Notes: generated by a model from the letters alone, not told the origin. 34,357 nucleotides of DNA from Clostridiales bacterium (GCA_014799505.1 JAAVHV010000006.1:1-34357), one strand, 5' to 3'; counted from the first letter of the stretch, positions 1 to 7,503 are shown. Program-made: numbers and translations.

Positions 1-332
1 CGCACCCCCTCCCGGAAGGCGCACAGGTCCCGCAGCTCGTCCCGGATCTGGATGGCCAGCTCCCGGGTGGGGGCCAGCACCAGGCCCTGCACCGCGTCGG
101 AGGCGGGGTCGATATGCTCCACCATGGGGATGCCAAAGGCGAAGGTCTTGCCGGTGCCGGTGGGGGCCTTGGCCACCACGTCCTTCCAATCCATGAAGTA
201 GGGGATGGCCCCGCCCTGGATGGGGGTGGCCTGGGTGAAGCCCTTTTTGTCCAGGGCCTTCATGGTGGCCTCCGACAGGCCCATATCCTTGTAATAATAT
301 ATTTCTTGTACTTGCGCGCCGTTGATCTCCAT
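1..332 (-). CDS. DEAD-box ATP-dependent RNA helicase, N-terminal part (cut by window edge)
   Basis: Only the first 110 codons are present; the gene runs off the left edge. The translated start reads MEINGAQVQEIYYYKDMGLS. A Q-motif (GFTQATPIQ) follows, then Walker A motif I (APTGTGKT) and motif Ia (PTRELA), in the order and spacing of the first RecA domain of superfamily 2 DEAD-box helicases. These unwind short RNA duplexes in ribosome assembly or mRNA decay. The ATG at 332 was chosen because it gives the usual short lead before the Q-motif and has a GAGG-type ribosome site upstream. It lies 33 bases after the Rrf2-type regulator on the same strand, so the two are probably co-transcribed. The DEAD box itself and the C-terminal domain lie outside the window, so the subfamily (CshA, DbpA or other) cannot be named. 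Confidence 0.93.
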   Translation of the reverse strand, partial: MEINGAQVQEIYYYKDMGLSEATMKALDKKGFTQATPIQGGAIPYFMDWKDVVAKAPTGTGKTFAFGIPMVEHIDPASDAVQGLVLAPTRELAIQIRDELRDLCAFREGV

Positions 333-365
333 ACGGGTCGTTTCCTCTCGGTGTAAAAATTTGAC

Positions 366-809
366 TCAGGGGCAGGCGGTAGGCTCCCCCTTGCAATGGT
401 GTTTTTGTTGGCGCTCCACCAGGTCGGCCAGGGTAGTGCCGTCCACTACGGCGGACACCGCCTTGTGGATGTCCTGCCACAGCTCCACGGTCACGCAGTC
501 GCAGCTGTGCTCGCAGTAGCCGTCGTCGGTGGCGCACTCCACCGGGGCCAGGTCGCCCTCCAGCGGGCGCAGGATGTCGCCCACCGAGTACTCCTCCGGC
601 CGCCGGGTGAGCAGATAACCGCCCCCCGCGCCCCGCACCGAGCGCACCAGCCCCGCTCGGGACAGAGGCGTGACGATCTGCTCCAGGTATTTGTCGCTGA
701 GCTGCTGCCGCCGGGCCACGTCCCGCAGGGACACCGGGCCGTCGTCGATGTGCTGGGCGATATCGACCATCAGGCGGAGGGCGTAGCGCCCTTTTGTGGA
801 AATTTTCAT
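366..809 (-). CDS. Rrf2 family transcriptional regulator (IscR/CymR-like)
   Basis: The 147-residue protein starts MKISTKGRYALRLMVDIA, the signature start of Rrf2 winged-helix regulators. A helix-turn-helix (about residues 26-50) and a wing with RGAGGGYLL (about 59-67) follow. Four cysteines lie close together (C92, C99, C103, C105), where IscR-type members hold a [2Fe-2S] cluster; the CX6CX3CXC spacing differs from classical IscR (CX5CX5C). Two more cysteines sit at the C-terminus (139, 146). An upstream extension to 845 stays open, but the ATG at 809 was chosen because it matches the family start and has GGAGGGAC in front. It probably senses Fe-S or redox status. No isc/suf genes are visible here, so its targets are unknown; the divergent rnf operon and its own promoter are candidates. 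Confidence 0.9.
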   Translation of the reverse strand: MKISTKGRYALRLMVDIAQHIDDGPVSLRDVARRQQLSDKYLEQIVTPLSRAGLVRSVRGAGGGYLLTRRPEEYSVGDILRPLEGDLAPVECATDDGYCEHSCDCVTVELWQDIHKAVSAVVDGTTLADLVERQQKHHCKGEPTACP

Positions 810-850
810 GGGTGTCCCTCCAATCGTGCCCACATAAAAATACATTTAAT

Positions 851-879
851 AACATAACACAATCCCCATGGGAATTCAA
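851..879 (-). promoter_or_regulatory. Putative sigma-A promoter with internal palindrome, Rrf2-type gene
   Basis: On the minus strand TTGAAT (879-874) and TATGTT (856-851) are separated by 17 bases, upstream of the regulator gene. The spacer and the edge of the -35 box overlap an imperfect palindrome at 861-876: AAT and ATT arms around CCCATGGG, 14 of 16 positions symmetric. That is where an autorepressor would be expected to bind. Function is inferred. Confidence 0.45.
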
Positions 880-940
880 GGGAGAAATATCAGGATGAAT
901 TTTTGGGGAAGTTTTCATGGAGAATCAAACAGATTTTCCC

Positions 941-968
941 TTGCGTTTGAATCGCAACGTGGTATAAT
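941..968 (+). promoter_or_regulatory. Putative sigma-A promoter of the rnf operon
   Basis: TTGCGT (941-946) and a perfect TATAAT (963-968) are 16 bases apart, about 40 bases before the rnfC start codon. Because the promoter lies inside the longest possible rnfC open frame, it also argues against any start upstream of 1009. Confidence 0.7.
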
Positions 969-1008
969 AGCTCTGTATGAATCAGAAACAAAAAGAGGAG
1001 GAGACATT

Positions 1009-2361
1009 GTGTTCAGTGGCAAATTGCATGGCATCCACGCTCCCCACAGGAAGAACACCGTGGAGAGCGTACCGACGCGTATGCCGGTGCCCGCGATGAT
1101 CACCGTCCCCATGTCCATGAATATCGGCGCGCCGGCCAAGCCGGTGGTGAAGCCGGGGGACGTGGTCAAGGTGGGCCAGATGATCGCCGAGGCGGGGGGC
1201 TTCATGTCCGCGCCCATCTATTCCGGCGTGTCCGGCAAGGTGAAGCGGCTGGATGAGATCGTCAGCTCCAACGGCCGGTTCGACACCGTCATCGTCATTG
1301 AAAGCGACGGCCTCCAGGAGACCTGGGAGGGCATCAAGCCCCCTGTGGTCACCGATAAGGCCAGCTTCGTGGAGGCGGTGTGCCAGTGCGGCTGCGTGGG
1401 TCTGGGCGGCGCGGGTTTCCCCACGTCGGTGAAGCTGAATGTGGATCCCGACCGGGTCCACAACATCATCATCAACGGCGCGGAGTGCGAGCCGTACATC
1501 ACGTCCGACACCCGCACCATGATCGACAGCGCGGACGACGTGATCTACGGGGCCCAGCTGCTCCAGAAGTACTACACCGCCGACCGCATCGTCATCGGCA
1601 TTGAGGACAACAAGCCCCAGTGCGTGAAGATCATGCAGGAGGCGGGCAAGGGCGTACCCGGCTTCGAGGTGGCCTCCCTGCCCGCCCTGTACCCCCAGGG
1701 CGGCGAGAAGGTGCTGATCTACAACACCACCGGCGAGGTCGTCCCCGAGGGCAAGCTGCCCATCGACGTGGGCGCCATCGTCATCAACTGCACCACCCTG
1801 GCGGTCATCGCCAAGTACATCAAGACCGGTATGCCCCTGGTGGAGAAGGTCATCACCGTGGACGGCTCCGCCATCGCCAACCCCCAGAACATCATCGCCC
1901 CGGTGGGCACCCCCATCCAGGATATCCTGAACTTCGTGGGCCTCAAATGCGAGCCCAAGAAGGTGCTGTACGGCGGCCCCATGATGGGCATCTCCGTGCC
2001 CAGCCTGGAGGCCCCCATCATGAAGAACACCAACGCTATCCTGGCCTTCGACGAGAAGGATGCCGCAGACCCGGTGCCCTCCGCCTGCATCCGCTGCGGG
2101 CGCTGCGTGGCCCACTGCCCCTTCAACCTGATGCCCGCCGCCATTGAGAGCGCCTACAGCAACAATGAGCCCGAGACCCTCAAGGCGCTGAAGGTGAACC
2201 TGTGCATGGAGTGCGGCTGCTGCTCCTTCAGCTGCCCCGCCCGCCGGCCGCTGGTGCAGGTGAACAAGCTGGCCAAGGCCATGCTGAACAAGTACAACGC
2301 CGAGCAGAAGGCCGCCGCCGAGAAGAAAGCGGCCAAAGAAAAAGAAAAGGAGGCGGTCTAA
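1009..2361 (+). CDS. rnfC: Rnf electron transport complex subunit C
   Basis: RnfC is the peripheral NAD(H)-side subunit of the ferredoxin:NAD+ oxidoreductase, which couples ferredoxin oxidation to Na+ or H+ export. The 450-residue product has an N-terminal barrel-sandwich-like region (GDVVKVGQ and SGVSGKV), the glycine-rich nucleotide/FMN loop GGAGFPT at 133-139, and two [4Fe-4S] ferredoxin motifs: C360, C363, C366, C370 and C399, C402, C405, C409. It ends in a charged Lys/Glu/Ala tail. A GTG at 1009 is taken as start: it follows AGGAGGAG at a good distance and lies after the promoter, and the length then fits the family. The open frame upstream to 868 is rejected. rnfD begins at the base after the rnfC stop codon. 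Confidence 0.95.
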   Translation: MFSGKLHGIHAPHRKNTVESVPTRMPVPAMITVPMSMNIGAPAKPVVKPGDVVKVGQMIAEAGGFMSAPIYSGVSGKVKRLDEIVSSNGRFDTVIVIESDGLQETWEGIKPPVVTDKASFVEAVCQCGCVGLGGAGFPTSVKLNVDPDRVHNIIINGAECEPYITSDTRTMIDSADDVIYGAQLLQKYYTADRIVIGIEDNKPQCVKIMQEAGKGVPGFEVASLPALYPQGGEKVLIYNTTGEVVPEGKLPIDVGAIVINCTTLAVIAKYIKTGMPLVEKVITVDGSAIANPQNIIAPVGTPIQDILNFVGLKCEPKKVLYGGPMMGISVPSLEAPIMKNTNAILAFDEKDAADPVPSACIRCGRCVAHCPFNLMPAAIESAYSNNEPETLKALKVNLCMECGCCSFSCPARRPLVQVNKLAKAMLNKYNAEQKAAAEKKAAKEKEKEAV

Positions 2362-3303
2362 ATGGATAGAATGGTCGTCTCTGTCAACCCCCACGTCTAT
2401 GCCAAGGACACCACCCAGACCATCATGCGGGATGTGCTCATCGCGCTGTTCCCCGCCGTGATCGCGTCCATCGTGTTCTTCGGCATCCGTGCCCTGGTGG
2501 TGGAGTGCCTGTGCGTGGCCGTGGCCGTGGCCTGCGAGTGGGCCTTTGAAAAGATTTGCAACAAGCCCATCACCGTCACCGATCTGTCCGCCGCCGTCAC
2601 CGGCCTGCTGCTGGGCCTGAATCTGCCGGTGAGCATCCCCCTGTGGCAAGCCGCCTTCGGCTCCTTCGTGGCCATCGTGGTCATCAAGCAGTTCTTCGGC
2701 GGCATCGGACAGAACTTCGCCAACCCCGCCATCACCGCCCGGGTCATCATGCTGGTGGCCTTTGCCGGCCCCATGACCAACTGGGTGCCCGCCGCGTTCT
2801 CCAACGCCCCGGCGGACGCCGTTACCGCCGCCACCCCCCTGGCCCTGCTGGGCGCGGAGGGCGTGGCCGGTGAGCTGCCCTCCTACCTCCAGATGTTCCT
2901 GGGCGCCCGGGGCGGCTCCATGGGCGAGACCAGCTGCCTGGCCCTGCTCATCGGCTTCGCTTACCTGCTCTTCCGCCGGGTCATCTCCTGGCACACCCCC
3001 GTGGCCTTCATCGGCACCGTGCTGGTGTGCACCGCCCTGCTGGGCCAGCAGCCGCTGTACCAGGTCATGGCGGGCGGCCTGTTCATCGGCGCCATCTTCA
3101 TGGCTACCGACTACACCACCTCTCCCCCCACCCCCGCCGGCAAGCTGATTTTCGGCGTGGGCTGCGGCCTCATCACGGTGCTCATCCGCGTGTGGGGCAA
3201 TTTCCCCGAGGGTGTGTCCTTCTCCATCCTGCTGATGAACATTCTCAATCCCTACATCAGCGGCTGGACAAAGACCAAGCCGTTTGGAGGTGTGCAGGCA
3301 TGA
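2362..3303 (+). CDS. rnfD: Rnf electron transport complex subunit D
   Basis: RnfD is an integral membrane flavoprotein of the Rnf complex, homologous to NqrB. The 313-residue protein is almost all hydrophobic segments, consistent with about ten membrane helices. D152-A-V-T-A-A-T158-P-L corresponds to the site where FMN is covalently linked to threonine through phosphate in this family; T158 is the expected flavinylated residue. The usual Ser-Gly in the motif is replaced here by Thr-Ala. The ATG follows the rnfC stop immediately, with AAGGAGG inside the end of rnfC. The stop overlaps the rnfG start. ApbE, the flavin transferase needed for FMN attachment, is not encoded in this window. Confidence 0.95.
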   Translation: MDRMVVSVNPHVYAKDTTQTIMRDVLIALFPAVIASIVFFGIRALVVECLCVAVAVACEWAFEKICNKPITVTDLSAAVTGLLLGLNLPVSIPLWQAAFGSFVAIVVIKQFFGGIGQNFANPAITARVIMLVAFAGPMTNWVPAAFSNAPADAVTAATPLALLGAEGVAGELPSYLQMFLGARGGSMGETSCLALLIGFAYLLFRRVISWHTPVAFIGTVLVCTALLGQQPLYQVMAGGLFIGAIFMATDYTTSPPTPAGKLIFGVGCGLITVLIRVWGNFPEGVSFSILLMNILNPYISGWTKTKPFGGVQA

Positions 3304-3872
3304 CAAAAGCAAAATCCAATGTGGTCACTGATTTCGTGGCCCCCATTGTGGTGCTGGTCCTGATCTGCGCCATCATGAGCGGCCTGCTGGCCTTTACCAA
3401 CAGCATCACCAAGCCGATCATCGACAAAGCGGAGGAGGAGGCCAACCGGGCTGCCCGGCTGGAGGTCCTGCCCGCGGCCGCCGCCGGCCAGGAGGACGCG
3501 GCCGATGCCGATCCCTTTGAGGAGGTTACCGTGGACGGCCTGCCCGATTCCATCACCGGCGTGTTCAAGGCCACCAATGGCGCGGGCTATGTGTTCTCCC
3601 TGACCACCACCGGCTACGGCGGCAAGAACACCCTGAAGATGACCGTGGGTATCGACATGGCCGGCAAGATCACCGACACCAAGGTGCTCAGCCATAGCGA
3701 GACCGCCGGTCTGGGCTCCAAGATCACCGGCGACGCGTTCAAGGGCCAGTTCCCCGGCAAGGACGCCAGCTTGGAGGGCGTGGACAACATCTCCGGCGCC
3801 ACCTTCTCCTCCAACTACTATCGGGCCGCCATCGCCGACGCGTACACCGCGTACGGCCTGGTGACGGGCTGA
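3300..3872 (+). CDS. rnfG: Rnf electron transport complex subunit G (FMN-binding)
   Basis: RnfG carries a second covalent FMN and passes electrons across the outer face of the membrane. The 190-residue protein has one N-terminal membrane anchor (about residues 10-32), an Ala/Glu-rich linker, and the FMN-binding domain with HSETAGLGSKI (about 132-142) and the flavinylation motif SGAT at 165-168 (FMN on T168). The start is the ATG in the ATGA overlapping the rnfD stop. Translation upstream of it (to 3027) is only an open frame inside rnfD. Length and motif order are typical. Confidence 0.95.
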   Translation: MTKAKSNVVTDFVAPIVVLVLICAIMSGLLAFTNSITKPIIDKAEEEANRAARLEVLPAAAAGQEDAADADPFEEVTVDGLPDSITGVFKATNGAGYVFSLTTTGYGGKNTLKMTVGIDMAGKITDTKVLSHSETAGLGSKITGDAFKGQFPGKDASLEGVDNISGATFSSNYYRAAIADAYTAYGLVTG

Positions 3873-3891
3873 GGAAGGGAGGCACACTGAT

Positions 3892-4584
3892 ATGAAAAAC
3901 AATAAGCTTCAGATCCTGACCAATGGCATCATCAAGGAAAACCCCATCCTGGTGCTGATCCTGGGCACCTGCCCCTTCCTGGCGGTCACCACCCAGGCGT
4001 CCAACGCCATCGGCATGGGCGCGGCGGTCACATTCGTGCTGCTGTGCTCCAACATGATGATCTCCCTGCTGCGCAATGTCATCTCCGACAAGGTGCGCAT
4101 CCCTTGCTACATCGTGGTCATCGCCTCCTTCGTCACCCTGGTGCAGATGATCGTCAAGGCCTTTGTGCCCGCGCTGGATAAGGCCCTGGGCCTGTACCTG
4201 CCCCTGATCGTGGTGAACTGCATCATCCTGGGCCGGGCCGAGATGTTCGCCAACAAGAACGGCATCTTCGACTCCGCCCTGGACGCCATCGGCATGGGCG
4301 TTGGCTACACGCTCGCCATGTTAGCGATGGCGAGTATCCGTGAGATCTTTGGCGCGGGCACCTGGTTCGGCATGGAGATCCCCGTGCTCATTGACAACAA
4401 CATCTCCATCATGACCATGGCCCCCGGCGGCTTCGCCATTTTCGGCATTCTCATCGCCATCATCAACAAGGCCAGCAACGGCAAGGCCATCAAGAAAAAA
4501 GACTTCAGCTGCGAGGGCTGCCCCAGTGCCGCCGCGTGCAATGGGCAGAACTGCGCTGAGAAGAGGGAGGCTGCCGCGAAATGA
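3892..4584 (+). CDS. rnfE: Rnf electron transport complex subunit E, with a cysteine-rich tail
   Basis: RnfE and RnfA form a pseudo-symmetric membrane pair, homologous to NqrD/NqrE, that shares an intramembrane iron site. The 230-residue protein has six probable membrane helices. The two half-helix cysteines are seen in GTCPFLA (C27) and VVNCIILGRAE (C110). After the last helix, a short soluble tail holds C207, C210, C216 and C221 (CX2CX5CX4C), more cysteines than the core fold needs. A GGGAGG ribosome site precedes the ATG. The stop overlaps the rnfA start in ATGA. The tail could bind an additional metal centre; that is inference. Confidence 0.94.
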   Translation: MKNNKLQILTNGIIKENPILVLILGTCPFLAVTTQASNAIGMGAAVTFVLLCSNMMISLLRNVISDKVRIPCYIVVIASFVTLVQMIVKAFVPALDKALGLYLPLIVVNCIILGRAEMFANKNGIFDSALDAIGMGVGYTLAMLAMASIREIFGAGTWFGMEIPVLIDNNISIMTMAPGGFAIFGILIAIINKASNGKAIKKKDFSCEGCPSAAACNGQNCAEKREAAAK

Positions 4585-5207
4585 ACGAATTCAAGATCCT
4601 GGTTTCCATCGTCATGTCGGCGGTGCTGGTGAACAACTACGTGCTGGCCCAGTTCCTGGGCATCTGCCCCTTCCTGGGCGTGTCCAAGAAGCTGGACCAG
4701 GCCGCCGGCATGAGCGTGGCCGTTATCTTCGTCATGCTGCTGGCCACCGCCGTCACCTATCCCATCCAGTACTTCGTGCTCAATCAGCTGGGGCTTGGCT
4801 ATCTCCAGACCATCGTGTTCATCCTGGTCATCGCCGCCCTGGTGCAGCTGGTGGAGATCATCCTCAAGAAGTACATCCCCGCGCTCCACGCCTCCCTGGG
4901 CGTGTACCTGCCCCTCATTACCACCAACTGCGCCGTGCTGGGCGTGTGCATCAGCAACATCGACAACTACCTGCTGGATAAGGTCAGCTTCGGCACCGGC
5001 TTCGTCCAGGCCATGTTCAACTCCCTGGGCTCCGGCCTGGGCTTCCTGCTGGCCATGGTGCTGTTCTCCGGCGTGCGCAGCCGCGTGGACAAGTGCAAGT
5101 GCCCCGAGTGCTTCAAGGGGATGCCCATCACCCTGATTTCCGCCGCCATCGTGTCCGTGTCCTTCATGGGCTTCGCCGGCATCGTGGAAAACCTGCTGGG
5201 CGTTTAA
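4581..5207 (+). CDS. rnfA: Rnf electron transport complex subunit A
   Basis: RnfA is the membrane partner of RnfE. The 208-residue protein has about six membrane helices, with inverted-repeat cysteine motifs in GICPFLGVSKK (C29) and LPLITTNCAVLGVC (C117), the expected ligands of the shared iron centre. A loop near residues 172-176 carries a further small cluster of cysteines (CKCPEC), which is not a core RnfA feature. The start is fixed by the ATGA overlap with rnfE. The gap to rnfB is 16 bases and contains AAGGAGGGG. Confidence 0.95.
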   Translation: MNEFKILVSIVMSAVLVNNYVLAQFLGICPFLGVSKKLDQAAGMSVAVIFVMLLATAVTYPIQYFVLNQLGLGYLQTIVFILVIAALVQLVEIILKKYIPALHASLGVYLPLITTNCAVLGVCISNIDNYLLDKVSFGTGFVQAMFNSLGSGLGFLLAMVLFSGVRSRVDKCKCPECFKGMPITLISAAIVSVSFMGFAGIVENLLGV

Positions 5208-5223
5208 GGAGGGGAAGCGTAAT

Positions 5224-6051
5224 ATGGATCCTATGACTATTGTGATCGCTGTGGTGGTCGTGGGCGTCATCGGCCTGCTGTGCGCCGTGATGCTGACCAT
5301 CGCCTCCAAGTTTATGGCCGTGGAAGTCGACGAGCGCATCCCTATGGTGCGTGAGTGCCTGCCCGGTGCCAACTGCGGCGCCTGCGGCTTCGCCGGCTGC
5401 GACGGGTACGCCGCCGCCCTGGTGGAGGACCCCGACCTGTCCGTCAGCCTGTGCGTCCCCGGCGGGGCCACCGCCTCCGCCAACATCGGCAAGGTGCTGG
5501 GCCGCGAGGCCGGCGATGTTGCCAAGCAGGTGGCGGAGGTGCGCTGCTCCGGCACCTGTGAGGCCACCTCCGTGAAGATGGACTACAACGGCCTGGAGAG
5601 CTGCGCCGCCGCCAAGCTGCTGTTCGGCGGCACCGGCAAGTGCGTCTATGGCTGCATCGGCCTGGGCGACTGCGCCCAGGTGTGCCCCGTGGGGGCCATC
5701 CACATCAACGGCGGGCTGGCCCGGGTGGACACCACCGCCTGCATCGGCTGCGGCCTGTGCGCCAAGACCTGCCCCAACGGCGTCATCGCCATCCGTCCCG
5801 CCGACGCCCACATGGTGGTGGACTGCAACAGCCACCAGAAGGGCGCGGGCACCCGCAAGAGCTGCTCCGCGGGCTGCATCGGCTGCCGTCTGTGCGAGAA
5901 GAACTGCCACAACGGGGCCATCACCGTCACCGACAACCTGGCGAGCATCGACTACGCCAAGTGCGACGGCTGCGGCAAGTGCATCGAGGTGTGTAAGGCC
6001 GGGTGCCTGGTGGCGCTGAACATCAGCAACGCCACCGTGGTCAACGGCTGA
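5224..6051 (+). CDS. rnfB: Rnf electron transport complex subunit B (multi Fe-S ferredoxin-like)
   Basis: RnfB is the entry point for electrons from reduced ferredoxin. The 275-residue protein has an N-terminal membrane anchor (about 4-27), then the Rnf-type [4Fe-4S] domain with C51, C54, C59 and C77. Four ferredoxin-like motifs follow: C140/C144/C150/C154, C173/C176/C179/C183, C218/C221/C224/C228 and C247/C250/C253/C257. Proteobacterial RnfB has two such motifs; clostridial homologues are known to carry more, and this one fits that type. Extra cysteines at 108 and 112 may serve further centres. It is the last rnf gene and is followed by a stem-loop that may weaken read-through. Confidence 0.95.
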   Translation: MDPMTIVIAVVVVGVIGLLCAVMLTIASKFMAVEVDERIPMVRECLPGANCGACGFAGCDGYAAALVEDPDLSVSLCVPGGATASANIGKVLGREAGDVAKQVAEVRCSGTCEATSVKMDYNGLESCAAAKLLFGGTGKCVYGCIGLGDCAQVCPVGAIHINGGLARVDTTACIGCGLCAKTCPNGVIAIRPADAHMVVDCNSHQKGAGTRKSCSAGCIGCRLCEKNCHNGAITVTDNLASIDYAKCDGCGKCIEVCKAGCLVALNISNATVVNG

Positions 6052-6064
6052 CAAAAGAGACCTT

Positions 6065-6110
6065 AACCGCGACGAGGGAAGGCCGGGAAGGCTTTCCCTC
6101 TGTTGCGGTT
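6065..6110 (+). terminator. Stem-loop after rnfB, weak or partial terminator
   Basis: The outer arms AACCGC (6065-6070) and GCGGTT (6105-6110) enclose an inner stem GGGAAGGCC (6076-6084) pairing with GGCTTTCCC (6090-6098) through one G-U. The helix is strong, but only three T follow, so termination is probably incomplete. A second inverted repeat lies just downstream. Confidence 0.4.
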
Positions 6111-6120
6111 TGAGAGGTTG

Positions 6121-6157
6121 TGTCCATCTCCGGCGCGACTGCTTCCGAAGATGGACA
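6121..6157 (+). repeat. 9-bp perfect inverted repeat in the rnfB downstream gap
   Basis: TGTCCATCT (6121-6129) is the exact reverse complement of AGATGGACA (6149-6157), with a 19-base loop. It lies in the untranslated gap before the NusG domain II gene. Its role is unknown; it could be an operator or a leader hairpin. Confidence 0.4.
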
Positions 6158-6179
6158 GAGGCTCTGAAAAAAGGGGGAC

Positions 6180-6566
6180 ATGGGTTCGGTGAACTGGCTG
6201 AAAACCCATCGAAACGACGTTTTGCTGATCGCGATTCTGCTGATCCTGGGCGGGGCGCTGGCCCTGTTCCTGTATGCCACCCGGCAGACCGGGGGATATG
6301 TGTCCGTCCAAGTGGGCGGGGAGACCGTGATGGAGCTGCCCCTCGGCGAAGATGCCCAGATTGTACTGGGGGAAGGGGGGCATACCAACACCCTGGTCAT
6401 CAAAGACGGAACCGCGCAGATCATCGAGGCAGGCTGTCCCGACCAGATCTGCGTCAACCAGGGGGCCGTCCGGTACGCCGGGGAGTCCATCGTCTGCCTG
6501 CCCCACAAGCTGGTGGTCACGGTGGAGGGCGGTCAGGCGGACGATGTGGATGCGACGGCCAAGTAA
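6180..6566 (+). CDS. NusG domain II-containing protein
   Basis: The 128-residue protein has one N-terminal membrane helix (about 13-33) and then a small extracytoplasmic beta domain of the NusG_II/DUF1312 type. The family motif is visible: a cysteine pair in AGCPDQICVNQG (C86, C91) and C106 in IVCLPHKLVV. This family is often found beside Gx-transporter genes and Rnf genes in Clostridia; its biochemical role is not established. The ATG at 6180 has a GGGGG ribosome site only two bases away. A GTG at 6189 (protein starting VNWLKTH) is spaced better and is a reasonable alternative start. Confidence 0.85.
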   Translation: MGSVNWLKTHRNDVLLIAILLILGGALALFLYATRQTGGYVSVQVGGETVMELPLGEDAQIVLGEGGHTNTLVIKDGTAQIIEAGCPDQICVNQGAVRYAGESIVCLPHKLVVTVEGGQADDVDATAK

Positions 6567-6576
6567 GGGGTGGAGC

Positions 6577-7059
6577 ATGAAAGCGTCAAAAGTCGCCCAA
6601 TACGGGCTGATCACCGCCCTGGCCCTGGTGCTGTCCTATCTGGAGTCCCTGCTGCCGCCCCTGGGGGTGCCTGGGGTAAAGCTGGGCCTGCCCAACCTGG
6701 CTGTTGTGTTCGCCCTGTACCGGCTGAGCTGGAGGGACGCCTGCGTCATCTCGCTGGCGCGGGTGGCGCTGGTGGCTCTGCTGTTCGGCAACGGGGCCAG
6801 TCTGGCCTACAGCGCGGCGGGGGCCGCGTTGAGCCTCATGGTCATGGGCCTGCTGTGGAAAACGGGGAAGTTCTCCTCGGTGGGCGTTAGCGTGGCGGGG
6901 GGTGTGGCCCATAACGCGGGGCAGATTTTGGTTGCCATGGCAATGCTGGAGACGGTGCGGCTGGCCTGGTATCTGCCGGTGCTGTGGCTCTCCGGGACGA
7001 TTGCCGGGGTGCTGGTGGGCGTTGTGTCTGGGGTGCTGGTGAAACGTGTGCCCAATTAA
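6577..7059 (+). CDS. Gx transporter family protein (heptaprenyl diphosphate synthase component I-like)
   Basis: The 160-residue membrane protein has the family pattern near the start: LALVLSYLESLLPP, then GVKLGLPNLAVVFALY (about 34-48). About five hydrophobic segments follow. The family (Hpre_diP_synt_I) is annotated either as component I of heptaprenyl diphosphate synthase or as an ECF-type S-component-like transporter (Gx). The sequence alone does not decide, though its hydrophobicity favours a transporter. No prenyl synthase partner is seen nearby. The ATG at 6577 was chosen because GGGGTGG precedes it and the family start matches; it lies 10 bases after the NusG_II stop, indicating one transcript. 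Confidence 0.82.
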   Translation: MKASKVAQYGLITALALVLSYLESLLPPLGVPGVKLGLPNLAVVFALYRLSWRDACVISLARVALVALLFGNGASLAYSAAGAALSLMVMGLLWKTGKFSSVGVSVAGGVAHNAGQILVAMAMLETVRLAWYLPVLWLSGTIAGVLVGVVSGVLVKRVPN

Positions 7060-7076
7060 AAAAGGAGGTACAGCAT

Positions 7077-7274
7077 ATGAAAATGAAACGGTTTTTGATT
7101 GCGGGCGCTGTGATTGCGGGGATTATGTGGGCAGTCTGCGTGATATGGACGATCTACGATTCCGTGTGCGGCGGGCCGAGCAGGTGGTATCATCTTATCC
7201 CGGTTACACTGAGTGTTTTCGTGTGCGGCTTTAACCTCTATCAGTATTTCAAGGATGGAAAAAGTAAGAAATAG
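7077..7274 (+). CDS. Small hypothetical membrane protein, two membrane helices (65 aa)
   Basis: Not recognised. The 65-residue product starts MKMKRFLIAGAVIAG and has two hydrophobic segments (about 5-27 and 38-55) joined by a short polar turn containing CGGPSRW, with a basic C-terminus. A strong AAAGGAGGT ribosome site sits at the right distance before the ATG, which supports real translation. It lies 17 bases after the Gx-transporter gene and 10 bases before another small membrane protein of the same layout. Composition is less GC-rich than its neighbours. Confidence 0.62.
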   Translation: MKMKRFLIAGAVIAGIMWAVCVIWTIYDSVCGGPSRWYHLIPVTLSVFVCGFNLYQYFKDGKSKK

Positions 7275-7284
7275 GGAGGTTTTT

Positions 7285-7491
7285 ATGAATAAGAAAAAGA
7301 AGCCCATCTACCTGCCGCTGCCCTTTGTGGTGATGTACGGCGTGTGCGCGGCCCTTTGGGTCTTGCTGTGCGTGGTCGATGTGGCCAGCGCGAACAAAGT
7401 GGAGGTCTGGAAGATCGTCTGTACGGCGGTGTTCGGCGTCAGCTTTTTGGCGCTGCTCGTTGTGCATTGCATAGGCCGCAAGAAGCAATAG
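7285..7491 (+). CDS. Small hypothetical membrane protein, two membrane helices (68 aa)
   Basis: Not recognised. The 68-residue protein starts MNKKKKPIYLPLPFVVMYGV and has two hydrophobic helices (about 10-32 and 42-62) with lysine-rich ends on the same side. GGGAGGT precedes the ATG. The layout (basic start, helix, short loop, helix, basic end) matches the 65-residue protein immediately upstream, but identity is too low to call them paralogues by eye. Tight spacing on both sides places it in the same transcript. Confidence 0.62.
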   Translation: MNKKKKPIYLPLPFVVMYGVCAALWVLLCVVDVASANKVEVWKIVCTAVFGVSFLALLVVHCIGRKKQ

Positions 7492-7503
7492 GAGGTTTTG
7501 AAG

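Noticed and set aside
868-1008. 47-codon N-terminal extension of RnfC
   Set aside because: It contains the promoter (941-968), has no family similarity, and a well-placed ribosome site precedes the GTG at 1009.
982-3312. Very long antisense open frame opposite rnfC and rnfD (776 codons)
   Set aside because: It is rich in His, Gly, Asp and Gln as expected from the reverse frame of GC-rich genes, has no family motif, and the plus-strand Rnf genes are unmistakable.
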